Below, in pieces: positions 19,483-27,359 of a stretch of 36,412 nt of DNA. Source of the stretch: Planctomycetota bacterium. Lineage in GTDB: Bacteria > Planctomycetota > Phycisphaerae > Sedimentisphaerales > Anaerohalosphaeraceae. Each line of letters starts with the position of its first letter. The first letter of the stretch is position 1. The DNA is taken from the NCBI GenBank assembly GCA_016873215.1, contig VGXU01000024.1, positions 1 through 36,412 on the forward strand, in the 5' to 3' direction. The translations under genes were made by a program, and so were the position numbers. The notes beneath the pieces were generated by a model. The model ran no database searches, was not told where the DNA came from, and worked only from the letters and a program-made list of their open reading frames with translations.

Positions 19483-19514
19483 GACTATATAGTCGCTATC
19501 GACTAAAAAGTCAA
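19483..19514 (-). promoter_or_regulatory. TetR-kamA promoter with two operators covering -35 and -10
   Basis: On the minus strand TTGACT (19514-19509) and TATATA (19491-19486) are 17 bases apart. The perfect palindrome GACTATATAGTC (19483-19494) covers the -10 box. A second site with the same half-sites, GACTAAAAAGTC (19501-19512), covers the -35 box. Their centres are 18 bases apart. Binding of the TetR protein at either site would block polymerase. Confidence 0.75.
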
Positions 19515-19615
19515 ATATAAACTTTTATTTTGCAATTTTTTTTGAAAAATCAGTATTTTTAAGGATATAGAGGGGATGGAATTGCCTTTAAAGCGGTTTG
19601 TTATGAGTGAAAACT

Positions 19616-21874
19616 CTAAGGTTTGCAGCTTTTCTGGATGTACTTTTTTGCGTATTCGTAGCGGTCTTGTCCAAGCCGGCTGCAGAGGGGATAATCGGGG
19701 TACATTTCGGCGAATTGGCTGCGATACTGGTCTTCGATTTCGACGGCCCGACAGAAATGTTCGAGCGCTTTTTGCGGCTTATTCATTTTTTCAGCCAGAG
19801 TACCAAGGTTGAAAGCAATCCGGTCGGAACCGGGATAGAGCCGCTGGGCCTCAAGAAGAGCCTGATAGGCGGCGTCCAGATATTCAAGCTGACTATCCTT
19901 TCTAATTTCTGATTCCATCACATACAGCCTTGAAAGCGATCCGCTATAGATAAAATTTGCGATGTCGCGATGTCGGGCCTGCTGCATAAGCACCTGAGCG
20001 TCCTGAATAGACTTTGTATTGCCGGGTTCGGATGATTCAAGCCACTTGGCCGAATAAACCCATGGATTAGGATCGAAAGGATCGATTTGGATGGCCTGCT
20101 GAAAATACGGCAAGGGATTTCCATTTCTCAGGCCTGCCTGGAACTGTGTTCCCGCACGAACAGACACCCAGACACAGAAATATAAGGCGACTAACGCAAC
20201 CACAAGCACTCCGGCCGGAAATAGAATACGCAGCGGCTTCGGGGCCTGTGTGGATGGCGGCGTGGATGGGTAAATCGACATTATCAGCGCGATTAAAATC
20301 CAGAATATTGTCCAGACGCCCGGCTCGAAGAGGGCAAAGTCAATTAAGTTGTGAATTAGAATAGCGACGACGGCACAGATGAGGCCGGCGGCAAGTCCGC
20401 GGCGGGAAAAATCAGAGGGTGATTCTTTGGCCGTGGCCCACAAAAGGCCGAAGGGACAGACGAAGAAAAACACCGGCAAAAGATACATCACCACAAATAC
20501 GGATTGACGGACTACGGCGTTTTCACCGAGGAATCCGCCTTCACTGACAACGGGACAGAGAAATAAGAGTGCCGCCGTGGTAGCCAGGAGCATCCCAAAA
20601 GATATCGCTTTGGCCGGCTTGTCGGGTGGAATTATCGCGGCGGGATTTTCAAAGGTATTTTTCAGGCCACTCCATAATGGCGTGAAAACAGCCAATAGAA
20701 AACCGATTAGTCCGAGAAGGCCGAACTGGCACAAGATGGACAGGATGATATTATGGGGGTCGCTGACGGTTTCCGGGGCTGCGGGGACTTTGTACTGCGG
20801 ATAAAATGTCCCGAAGTTGCCGCCGCCAACGCCAAGGGGGTGTTCGGCGGCCATTTTCGCGGCGCCGGTCCAGTATTGCCAGCGGACGTACATGGCGTTT
20901 GGGCCGGGGAGCTTGCCGTGTTTTGTACCATACGCAATCGCAATCGCCCATACGGCAAGAAACGCCAGCAATAAAATCGGCAGAATCAACCAGCGGCGGC
21001 GCCAGAATTGCCGGCCGCAGCAAATCAGCACAATAAATAAAATTGCCAACAATGCGCCTGCCGCCATCGCTCCCCTGCTTTTGCCGAGGAATACCCCGGC
21101 CGACAGTATCAGCAGCGCCAGCGCCAGCACCACCAATCGGGAAACAACGCCGGGATCATTTTTGCGATGGCGGAAGGTGTCTATCAGCAGACCGGCGGCG
21201 ATGAAAACGCCGGCCAATAGAAATGTTCCCGTGGAATTGCTGGTGGTCAGAAAGCCGCGTATGTCTTTGGAATGCAGGCGATGTTCATATTGGAATTGCG
21301 CCAGGCTGTTGGGTTCGATGCCGAGCATTTGTAAATGCCGCTGCGGGTCGCGATGGTAATCTTCGATGACTTTTTGATTGCTGTCGAGATACTGGTCGGC
21401 GCTGGTATATACCGCCGCGCAGCCCATTGACAGAATCACCCATAGGACGACATCGATTCGACGGTTTGAATCCAGCCAGGCGGGCAGGATCAGCGCCGCC
21501 AGCATGGGGACAATCAGCGTAAAACCCGCGGTCATTGCAGTACGTTTGTCGGAGGCAGTAAAATAAGTGGAAATGACCGCCGCAAGGACAAAAAGAAGCC
21601 AGCCGATGACCCCCAGATTGGTACGCCATCGGCCCTGCAAAACCAGCAGCAGGAGGCCGAGCATTACAGGAACCAATATCGCCGCCGACAACAGGAGGCT
21701 TATTCCCCGCGGCGTGGTCCATAGCACGGCGTTTTGCATCGTGTTCTGGGGCGTTTCAATGAAACTGAGGCGCAGCGCCGCGACACACAGCACCACGACA
21801 AGCAAAATGCCTTCCAGCCAGCGGAAAGACCGATGCTTTTGTGAATCGCTTGTTTTTTTTACGGACATAGTCAT
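19616..21874 (-). CDS. O-antigen ligase/polymerase family protein with C-terminal TPR
   Basis: This 752-residue protein belongs to the Wzy/WaaL superfamily, which polymerises lipid-linked sugar units or transfers the finished polymer to its acceptor in the periplasm. About a dozen membrane helices span residues 15-560. The large periplasmic loop carries the family phrases HPLGVGGGNFGTFYP and SDPHNIILSILCQFGLLG. The last 190 residues are soluble and contain tetratricopeptide-like helices (YLDAAYQALLEAQRLYPGS, then IAFNLGTLAEKMNKPQKALEH). The start of the WecA-like gene product lies upstream; its stop is 41 bases before this gene's ATG, so the two are likely co-transcribed. Whether it is a ligase or a polymerase cannot be decided. 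Confidence 0.88.
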   Translation of the reverse strand: MTMSVKKTSDSQKHRSFRWLEGILLVVVLCVAALRLSFIETPQNTMQNAVLWTTPRGISLLLSAAILVPVMLGLLLLVLQGRWRTNLGVIGWLLFVLAAVISTYFTASDKRTAMTAGFTLIVPMLAALILPAWLDSNRRIDVVLWVILSMGCAAVYTSADQYLDSNQKVIEDYHRDPQRHLQMLGIEPNSLAQFQYEHRLHSKDIRGFLTTSNSTGTFLLAGVFIAAGLLIDTFRHRKNDPGVVSRLVVLALALLILSAGVFLGKSRGAMAAGALLAILFIVLICCGRQFWRRRWLILPILLLAFLAVWAIAIAYGTKHGKLPGPNAMYVRWQYWTGAAKMAAEHPLGVGGGNFGTFYPQYKVPAAPETVSDPHNIILSILCQFGLLGLIGFLLAVFTPLWSGLKNTFENPAAIIPPDKPAKAISFGMLLATTAALLFLCPVVSEGGFLGENAVVRQSVFVVMYLLPVFFFVCPFGLLWATAKESPSDFSRRGLAAGLICAVVAILIHNLIDFALFEPGVWTIFWILIALIMSIYPSTPPSTQAPKPLRILFPAGVLVVALVALYFCVWVSVRAGTQFQAGLRNGNPLPYFQQAIQIDPFDPNPWVYSAKWLESSEPGNTKSIQDAQVLMQQARHRDIANFIYSGSLSRLYVMESEIRKDSQLEYLDAAYQALLEAQRLYPGSDRIAFNLGTLAEKMNKPQKALEHFCRAVEIEDQYRSQFAEMYPDYPLCSRLGQDRYEYAKKYIQKSCKP

Positions 21875-21915
21875 AAACAGAATTGTCGATTGGATTTCAA
21901 ATGCAAGTTCAATCG

Positions 21916-23025
21916 TTAATCATTATTTTTGTGCCCGGCAGTTTCGAGAATCGCTATAATACCCAGCACCATCATTGTCTGGGTAAAGATTAAAATCGCG
22001 CCGACCAGATTAACCTGCCGCAGGAAGATTGCACCCAGGCCCGTACAGAGCGTGGCCAGGTATAACGTCAGCGCAACCTGGGCATCCGACAGGCCGCGTT
22101 TTCGCAGGCGGTGGGAGAAATGCTGCGTATCGCCGACGAAGGGGCTTTTGCCCTGTTTGATGCGCAAAAAAGTGACGCTGGCGAAATCATACAACGGTAC
22201 GGCCAGCGCCAGCAGCGGCATAAAGACAGCATATAAACTGCCGCTCCCGGCTTGATGATAATAGGTTGTCCGCATACTCAGCATCGCGACAAAGAATCCG
22301 ATGACCAATGAGCCGCAGTCTCCCATAAAGATTTTGGCCGGGGGGAAATTCCATATCCAAAAGCCGGCAACGGCACCCAGAAACAAAAGTCCCAGCCCCG
22401 TGATGAAGACCTGGCCGCTGCCGATGGCGGCGGTCAGAAGTGTGCCGGCGACGATGATGGCCATCCCCGACGAGAGGCCGTCCATATTGTCCAGGAAATT
22501 GAAGACATTCATAATGCCGACAATCCAAAACACGGACAAGATGGTCGTAATCACTTTATTCTGGATAAACATTTCGACGCGAATATCGGCAAAAACTGCA
22601 GCAACAACGGCGACGGCAAATTGCACCGCCAGCTTGGTATAGGGTCCGAGCCTGCGGACATCGTCCCATAGTCCCAGCAGATGCAGCGCTGCGGCGCAGG
22701 CCATAACCAGCAGCAAATCGTCGGTTTTGTTCAGAAATCCTTCGATATAAATCAAAATGGATCTATCGAAAAAGGAGAATTTGTCATCGGCGATGACCCA
22801 GTGAATCACCGCTGCCCCGGCCAGGATAAACAGGGCCATCGTCCAGAAGATGGCCATGCCGCCACCGAGCGCCACGACGCGCTGATGGTAGCGGTCCTGT
22901 GACGGGTATGCACAAAAGCCGGCACGCACGGCAATTCGCCGGACCAGTACGGTCAGAGCCGCCGAGACCGCGAACGCCGATATGGGCAAAACCAGCGATA
23001 GACAGGTTAAATTTGAAATTGTCAT
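21916..23025 (-). CDS. WecA/TagO-type undecaprenyl-phosphate sugar-1-phosphate transferase
   Basis: This 369-residue membrane enzyme of the MraY/WecA family starts synthesis of an envelope polymer by moving an N-acetylhexosamine-1-phosphate from UDP onto undecaprenyl phosphate at the inner membrane. It shows about ten membrane helices and the conserved cytoplasmic motifs: LLGLWDDVRRLGPYTKL (paired Asp), FNFLDNMDGLSSG, MGDCGSLVIGF, and the histidine loop GKSPFVGDTQHFSHRLRKRG. The histidine loop is typical of the WecA/TagO branch, not of MraY. The ATG follows GGGAG. Together with the O-antigen ligase just downstream it points to a lipid-linked polysaccharide route. Confidence 0.92.
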   Translation of the reverse strand: MTISNLTCLSLVLPISAFAVSAALTVLVRRIAVRAGFCAYPSQDRYHQRVVALGGGMAIFWTMALFILAGAAVIHWVIADDKFSFFDRSILIYIEGFLNKTDDLLLVMACAAALHLLGLWDDVRRLGPYTKLAVQFAVAVVAAVFADIRVEMFIQNKVITTILSVFWIVGIMNVFNFLDNMDGLSSGMAIIVAGTLLTAAIGSGQVFITGLGLLFLGAVAGFWIWNFPPAKIFMGDCGSLVIGFFVAMLSMRTTYYHQAGSGSLYAVFMPLLALAVPLYDFASVTFLRIKQGKSPFVGDTQHFSHRLRKRGLSDAQVALTLYLATLCTGLGAIFLRQVNLVGAILIFTQTMMVLGIIAILETAGHKNND

Positions 23026-23084
23026 ACTCCCGTAAGAACAAATGCTATTGTACTTGTTTTAATCTTTTATTCCATCGTAAATCA

Positions 23085-23627
23085 TCAATTTCCCTGTCGC
23101 AGTTGATGGACAAGTTTTTCCCTTACTTCAGACAGGAAATCATTATACCGCCCGCTTTTAAAGTCGGGAAAGGTATAGGGATAGACCTGCCAGAGGCCTT
23201 TGTTATAGGTGAGCGTAACTTCGGCCCATATTCCGGAACCGATATAGACCCGATGCGCGAAATTTTTGGTGGAGGCCAGCACGAGTTTGCTTGGCTCGAT
23301 ATACCCGGGATCAAGATTGACGGGACGCGGAAAAGGGGTATTCAAACGCCCGGCCATGTTTTTTTCCATTTGGTTGGTTTTGTGCTTGATGTCGGCCAGT
23401 TGTCCGGGGTCAATGGGCCGCTCGATACTGACAAATTGCCGCAGGATGCCCGCCCCGGTCTGGTCTTTATAGTATTCGGTCATATCAAACGGATAGGCAG
23501 GGCTGAGCAGGTCGGCTTGTCCGAAGATCTCCAGAATATCGGCACGGGCCGCATCGAGACATCGCGTGTCAGCGGCGAGAATTCCCACAATTAATTTTAC
23601 CGGCCGGGGCGTTTGTATTTCCCACAT
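23085..23627 (-). CDS. DUF4416 family protein
   Basis: This 180-residue cytoplasmic protein has no known reaction. The family signature begins at the chosen start (MWEIQTPRPVKLIVGILAA) and continues through DMTEYYKDQTG, then IERPIDPGQLADIKHKTNQME, GRLNTPFPRPVNLDPGYI and VLASTKNFAHRVYI. The longer frame to 23729 only adds residues overlapping the upstream small membrane protein gene, so the ATG at 23627 is preferred. It lies 17 bases after that gene's stop and is probably in the same transcript. The family's length (about 180) is matched. Confidence 0.85.
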   Translation of the reverse strand: MWEIQTPRPVKLIVGILAADTRCLDAARADILEIFGQADLLSPAYPFDMTEYYKDQTGAGILRQFVSIERPIDPGQLADIKHKTNQMEKNMAGRLNTPFPRPVNLDPGYIEPSKLVLASTKNFAHRVYIGSGIWAEVTLTYNKGLWQVYPYTFPDFKSGRYNDFLSEVREKLVHQLRQGN

Positions 23628-23644
23628 AAAAATTCCCGCTGGTA

Positions 23645-23920
23645 TTATAAATTCCGGAAGCTTTCTCGCGGGCCGTTCGGCGAAGCCAATTGCTGCTGAA
23701 GCTGTTTGACCTGCTTTTGAATCGGCCATTCGCTGAACGCCAGTATCAGCATCATAATGAAATTGACTATGGGAATCAGCATCAGAAATCCCATGGCCCA
23801 GGGGTAGCCGGCCCGTGAATAAATCTTGCAGAATACGACCAGGTTAAGGATACTGAACGCCAGGACAAAAAACAGAACGAAACATCCTCCGAATACCGGG
23901 GCCATCTCTTCAGCTCGCAT
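23645..23920 (-). CDS. Small two-helix membrane protein
   Basis: This 91-residue protein has two hydrophobic helices (GGCFVLFFVLAFSILNLVVF and AMGFLMLIPIVNFIMMLILAF), joined by a short loop with YSRAGYPW. A charged C-terminal tail (PIQKQVKQLQQQLAS) could form a short coiled coil. The ATG is well placed behind AAGGAGAT. I do not recognise a named family, though the YPW...IPIVN pattern occurs in many small bacterial inner-membrane proteins. It heads the minus-strand envelope group and is divergent from the gene pair on the plus strand. Confidence 0.8.
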   Translation of the reverse strand: MRAEEMAPVFGGCFVLFFVLAFSILNLVVFCKIYSRAGYPWAMGFLMLIPIVNFIMMLILAFSEWPIQKQVKQLQQQLASPNGPRESFRNL

Positions 23921-24025
23921 TTTTTATCTCCTTAATAAATTCGGTTTTTGCAAATTGTCTTTGAAAGTATAGCTCCATCGCTGTCCGGGAGCAAGAAAAA
24001 ACACACAGGTTGTCCGGAATCTGTT

Positions 24026-24054
24026 TTGACGGTGGTTTGACAAAATGATATGAT
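24026..24054 (+). promoter_or_regulatory. Promoter of the paralogous membrane-protein pair
   Basis: TTGACG (24026-24031) and TATGAT (24049-24054) are 17 bases apart, giving a start near 24061. This lies after the frame's first ATG at 24050. That excludes the longer start and supports ATG 24086 for the downstream gene. Confidence 0.65.
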
Positions 24055-24085
24055 ATTCTCAGAAAAACAGGCGGGTCGAAAACCA

Positions 24086-25690
24086 ATGACAACACAACAA
24101 AATAAATCATCGCTTAAGACACTCCATAAAATTCTTCGTTTTTCTTACGCCTTCATACGGTGGACGGCGGTGGCGGTGGCGCTGCTGCTGCTGCTGACGG
24201 GGCTGGCACTGGGTGTGCCGTGGCGGGTGTCGCTGGTCTTTACCGTCATCCCGGCGGTGGGGATTTTTATGCCGCGAGACCTGCAAAAATGGTGCTGGAT
24301 GGCGATGGCGACGGTCGCTGCCGGCATTTATGCCTGGATTCACATCCCCGAACAGGATGCCAGCCAGTGGCAGCCGTATGTTTTTAAAAAGAAAATCGCT
24401 GAATTTAACGCCCGGCGTCACATCCCCGATGAAGACAACGCCGCGATACGCTATGAAGCTCTTTTCGCCCGGCACGAAGAAGATTTATTCGCTTATCCGA
24501 TGGAGCAGGAGACGGATATCGCAACGTATCTTGAATCGTGGGATGAAGACGACCGGCCGGAACTGACCCAGTGGCTAAAAACGCTCGAGCCGGATATGAC
24601 GGCGCTGATTGCGATTGCTCAAATACCCGACTGCCGGTTTGAGCCGCCGGTGGATATGGCAAGCCTTCAGCGGCAGTTTAAACGCATCAATACAACCAAA
24701 GCTTTTGTCCGTGAGATGCTGCGCAGCGCCAACCAGGATTTATCGAAAGGCCGGCTGGACGCGGCCAAGAATAAACAAATGACCGTTCTGCGCATGGCCC
24801 GGCATCTCTGGCTGCAGGAAACGCTGCTGGACCAGGCGGCAGGGTATTTTCTCGAACGAATGGCTCGGCGAGCGATGAGCCGGTTTGTGATAGACTATGC
24901 CGCAGACGCAAACAGCTTACAAGCCATCGAGGAGGCATGGGACGAGGCGGACAGCCGCTGGCCGGGCAATTGGGCCGGGGTTCTGGACTGCGAGAAAATG
25001 CAGACTGTCAGCATCGCGGGGGCGGCCTATCAGCAAAATGACGCGGGACATATTCGTTTCAGCCGGAATATTTCGCAGACGCTGCGCTATCACTTCGGCT
25101 CCCGGATTCAGAAGTCCGCCCTGCCGCCGGAGATGTCGCGTACGATTGCGCTGGGGCTGGGGTTTGTTATCCCGACCGCGCCCGAGGGAACGGCCCGGCT
25201 GATCGAGGATCGATTTGACCGGATCTCGGCGATAGCCACAGCCGGTTTTGACATTGAGACGACAACGCCGGCCAACTGGTGGAATGATGGATTGAACGCC
25301 TCGGCAGCTATTGACTGGCACGCGCGCCGGCAGACGGCGTATTTTTATCCGCTGAATACGCAAGACCGGCAGTTCGAACAGGACCGCGCGGCGATGCGGA
25401 TTTTGATTGCGGTAAAACGATACCGGCTGGATAAAGGCAATTGGCCGGACAGGCTGGAGGATGTTTTCGGCGAGAAGTCTATTCCTGCCGACCCGCACAA
25501 TAAAAAAACATTCGTGTATAAAAAACAAACCGGCGGTTTTACATTTTACAGTCTCGGCGCAAACGGCATCGACGATGGCGGGGTCAAAAATTCTTATGTC
25601 AAACCCAAACTGGACGATATTCTCTTCTGGCCGGCAAAGACTTTGAATGGAGAAGAAGGCAATGGAATCACAGATGGAAACGGAAAATAA
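24086..25690 (+). CDS. Membrane protein with pseudopilin-like C-terminus, paralogue 1
   Basis: This 534-residue protein has unknown function. Three N-terminal membrane helices (about 15-95) are followed by a large, probably extracytoplasmic, helical domain. It is a paralogue of the next gene: both share QWQPY, then EFNARRHIPDEDNAA after the last helix, a helical middle, and a C-terminal module. That module (AVKRYRLDKGNWPDRLEDVF, then IPADP, TFVYKK, and LGANGIDDGG) follows the pattern of the C-terminal domain of type II secretion pseudopilin GspG, which folds around a DG-rich loop. No prepilin peptidase site is present, so it is not itself a pseudopilin. The ATG 24086 is used because the promoter lies over the upstream one. 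Confidence 0.8.
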   Translation: MTTQQNKSSLKTLHKILRFSYAFIRWTAVAVALLLLLTGLALGVPWRVSLVFTVIPAVGIFMPRDLQKWCWMAMATVAAGIYAWIHIPEQDASQWQPYVFKKKIAEFNARRHIPDEDNAAIRYEALFARHEEDLFAYPMEQETDIATYLESWDEDDRPELTQWLKTLEPDMTALIAIAQIPDCRFEPPVDMASLQRQFKRINTTKAFVREMLRSANQDLSKGRLDAAKNKQMTVLRMARHLWLQETLLDQAAGYFLERMARRAMSRFVIDYAADANSLQAIEEAWDEADSRWPGNWAGVLDCEKMQTVSIAGAAYQQNDAGHIRFSRNISQTLRYHFGSRIQKSALPPEMSRTIALGLGFVIPTAPEGTARLIEDRFDRISAIATAGFDIETTTPANWWNDGLNASAAIDWHARRQTAYFYPLNTQDRQFEQDRAAMRILIAVKRYRLDKGNWPDRLEDVFGEKSIPADPHNKKTFVYKKQTGGFTFYSLGANGIDDGGVKNSYVKPKLDDILFWPAKTLNGEEGNGITDGNGK

Positions 25691-27284
25691 ACCGAAGAAA
25701 ACGACCGGCTGTATCATCTGCGGCATCACACGCTGGTTTTTCATCGTTGCTTTGGGACTGCTGCTGGCGGTCGGGCTATGGTTTCAGGCACCATGGAAGA
25801 TATTGATTATTTTGGCAATTGTACTGGCCAGCCTGACAATTGTCCCAAAGATATTGCGTAAATGGGTCTGGCTGGGATTCGCTGTTGCTGTTGCAGCAGT
25901 CATCGTCTGGATTTTTATTCCCGAGAAAGATGACGGCCAATGGCAGCCTTACAATCTCGATAAAGAAATCGCCGCATTTAACGCAAAATATGCCGTCCCG
26001 GATGAAGACAATGCGGCGGTTCTCTACACGGCTATTATGAAGAATCAGAACTGGGAGGAAATTGACCGAAAACTTGATGAATTGGGCACTAAAGATCCGA
26101 ATTGCGTCGAACACTGGAGCGATGAGGATGGCCGCAAGCTGGCGGAATTGATTTTGCCGCTGGAGCCGGATTTAGATGCAATTCGGGAGGCCGCTAAAAA
26201 CAGCAAGTGCCGCTTCGAGACTCACCCGACGGTTCTGGGCCTTCAGAAAGATCTGGACCGCCTGCAGATTTTCAGAAGATGGGCTAACATTCTTAATATG
26301 ATATCCGAACATGTCGCCTCGCCGCAGGAACAGATCGACAACGGCATCACCCTGCTGCAGATGGGTAAACATCTTTCCGACCAGCCGAACCTGCTCAACC
26401 TGCTGTCAGGCCTTGCCGTCGCGGGGACTGGACAAAACCAGCTTAATAAGAATGTCATGGATAACGCGATCACTTTGCAGCAGATTGACGCCATAGAAAA
26501 CGCCCTGCAACAGAGTAAGTTTGATATGGCATCTCAATGGCCGCAAATACTGGAGTGTGAGAGATTTTACGTTAAAGATGTTTATGCACTCATGTATGAG
26601 GTGCATGCGTCCGGCAAAATCCGATTCACACACGGCCTATATCAAAATCTCTTTAATATCGCCAGGAAAGATCCGAATGAATTTCCTCGCTGGACAAAAT
26701 TCCAGAAAAAGATATTCCCTTTGTCTATGTGGTTTGTTCTGCCAGACAAGCCGGACAGCATTTTCCAGATGATCGATACTGCCTACCAGCCGTATTATGC
26801 AGCCAACTGGTCAGGCTGCTTTAATACAAAGCCAAAACGGCCTTTTTATCCCAATGCCGAATTCCAGAATTTTCCGTTTCATACATCACAATGGAATATT
26901 CGCGGATGTGTCGATCTGCTGGCGGCAATGACACAGTCAATCATTAACAATTTCCACTATACTCTTTCAAAAAGTGAGGCCGACCGGCGGGGCTGCTTGT
27001 TATTATGTGCGATGCAGCAATACCGGCATCAGCATCGGGACTGGCCGGGGAAGCTGGAGGATTTACTGCCAGCCGTTTCAGAAGAATTACTGACGGACCC
27101 GGTCAGCCAGGAACGATTTGTTTATAAAAATGCCGGCGATTCCATTATTCTGTATGGCAAAGGCGAGGACGGCATCGACTCCGGCGGAAAACGCAGGTCG
27201 GTTTATGATCCGAACAAATTAACTTACATCTGGGCGCAGGACGATAATCTCATCTGGCCGGAGGAATTACCGAAAACACTTTGA
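25662..27284 (+). CDS. Membrane protein with pseudopilin-like C-terminus, paralogue 2
   Basis: This 540-residue paralogue follows the preceding gene and overlaps its end by 29 bases, so they are translated together. The ATG at 25662 is preferred because GGAGA lies eight bases upstream; ATG 25647 is also in frame. It has N-terminal membrane helices (WFFIVALGLLLAVGLWF, then WKILIILAIVLASLTIV and LGFAVAVAAVIVWIF), the shared QWQPY and PDEDNAA motifs, a helical domain, and the same C-terminal pattern (MQQYRHQHRDWPGKLEDLLP, TDPVS, FVYKNAGD, KGEDGIDSGG). Residue identity with paralogue 1 is low outside the motifs, so the duplication is old. Function is unknown. Confidence 0.8.
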   Translation: MESQMETENKPKKTTGCIICGITRWFFIVALGLLLAVGLWFQAPWKILIILAIVLASLTIVPKILRKWVWLGFAVAVAAVIVWIFIPEKDDGQWQPYNLDKEIAAFNAKYAVPDEDNAAVLYTAIMKNQNWEEIDRKLDELGTKDPNCVEHWSDEDGRKLAELILPLEPDLDAIREAAKNSKCRFETHPTVLGLQKDLDRLQIFRRWANILNMISEHVASPQEQIDNGITLLQMGKHLSDQPNLLNLLSGLAVAGTGQNQLNKNVMDNAITLQQIDAIENALQQSKFDMASQWPQILECERFYVKDVYALMYEVHASGKIRFTHGLYQNLFNIARKDPNEFPRWTKFQKKIFPLSMWFVLPDKPDSIFQMIDTAYQPYYAANWSGCFNTKPKRPFYPNAEFQNFPFHTSQWNIRGCVDLLAAMTQSIINNFHYTLSKSEADRRGCLLLCAMQQYRHQHRDWPGKLEDLLPAVSEELLTDPVSQERFVYKNAGDSIILYGKGEDGIDSGGKRRSVYDPNKLTYIWAQDDNLIWPEELPKTL

Positions 27285-27359
27285 AAATTTGAGTTTTTGG
27301 GGTTAGAATTTGTTTCGGATTTCGTGTTTCGGATTTCGGATTTAAATTTTCAGGTTCTT

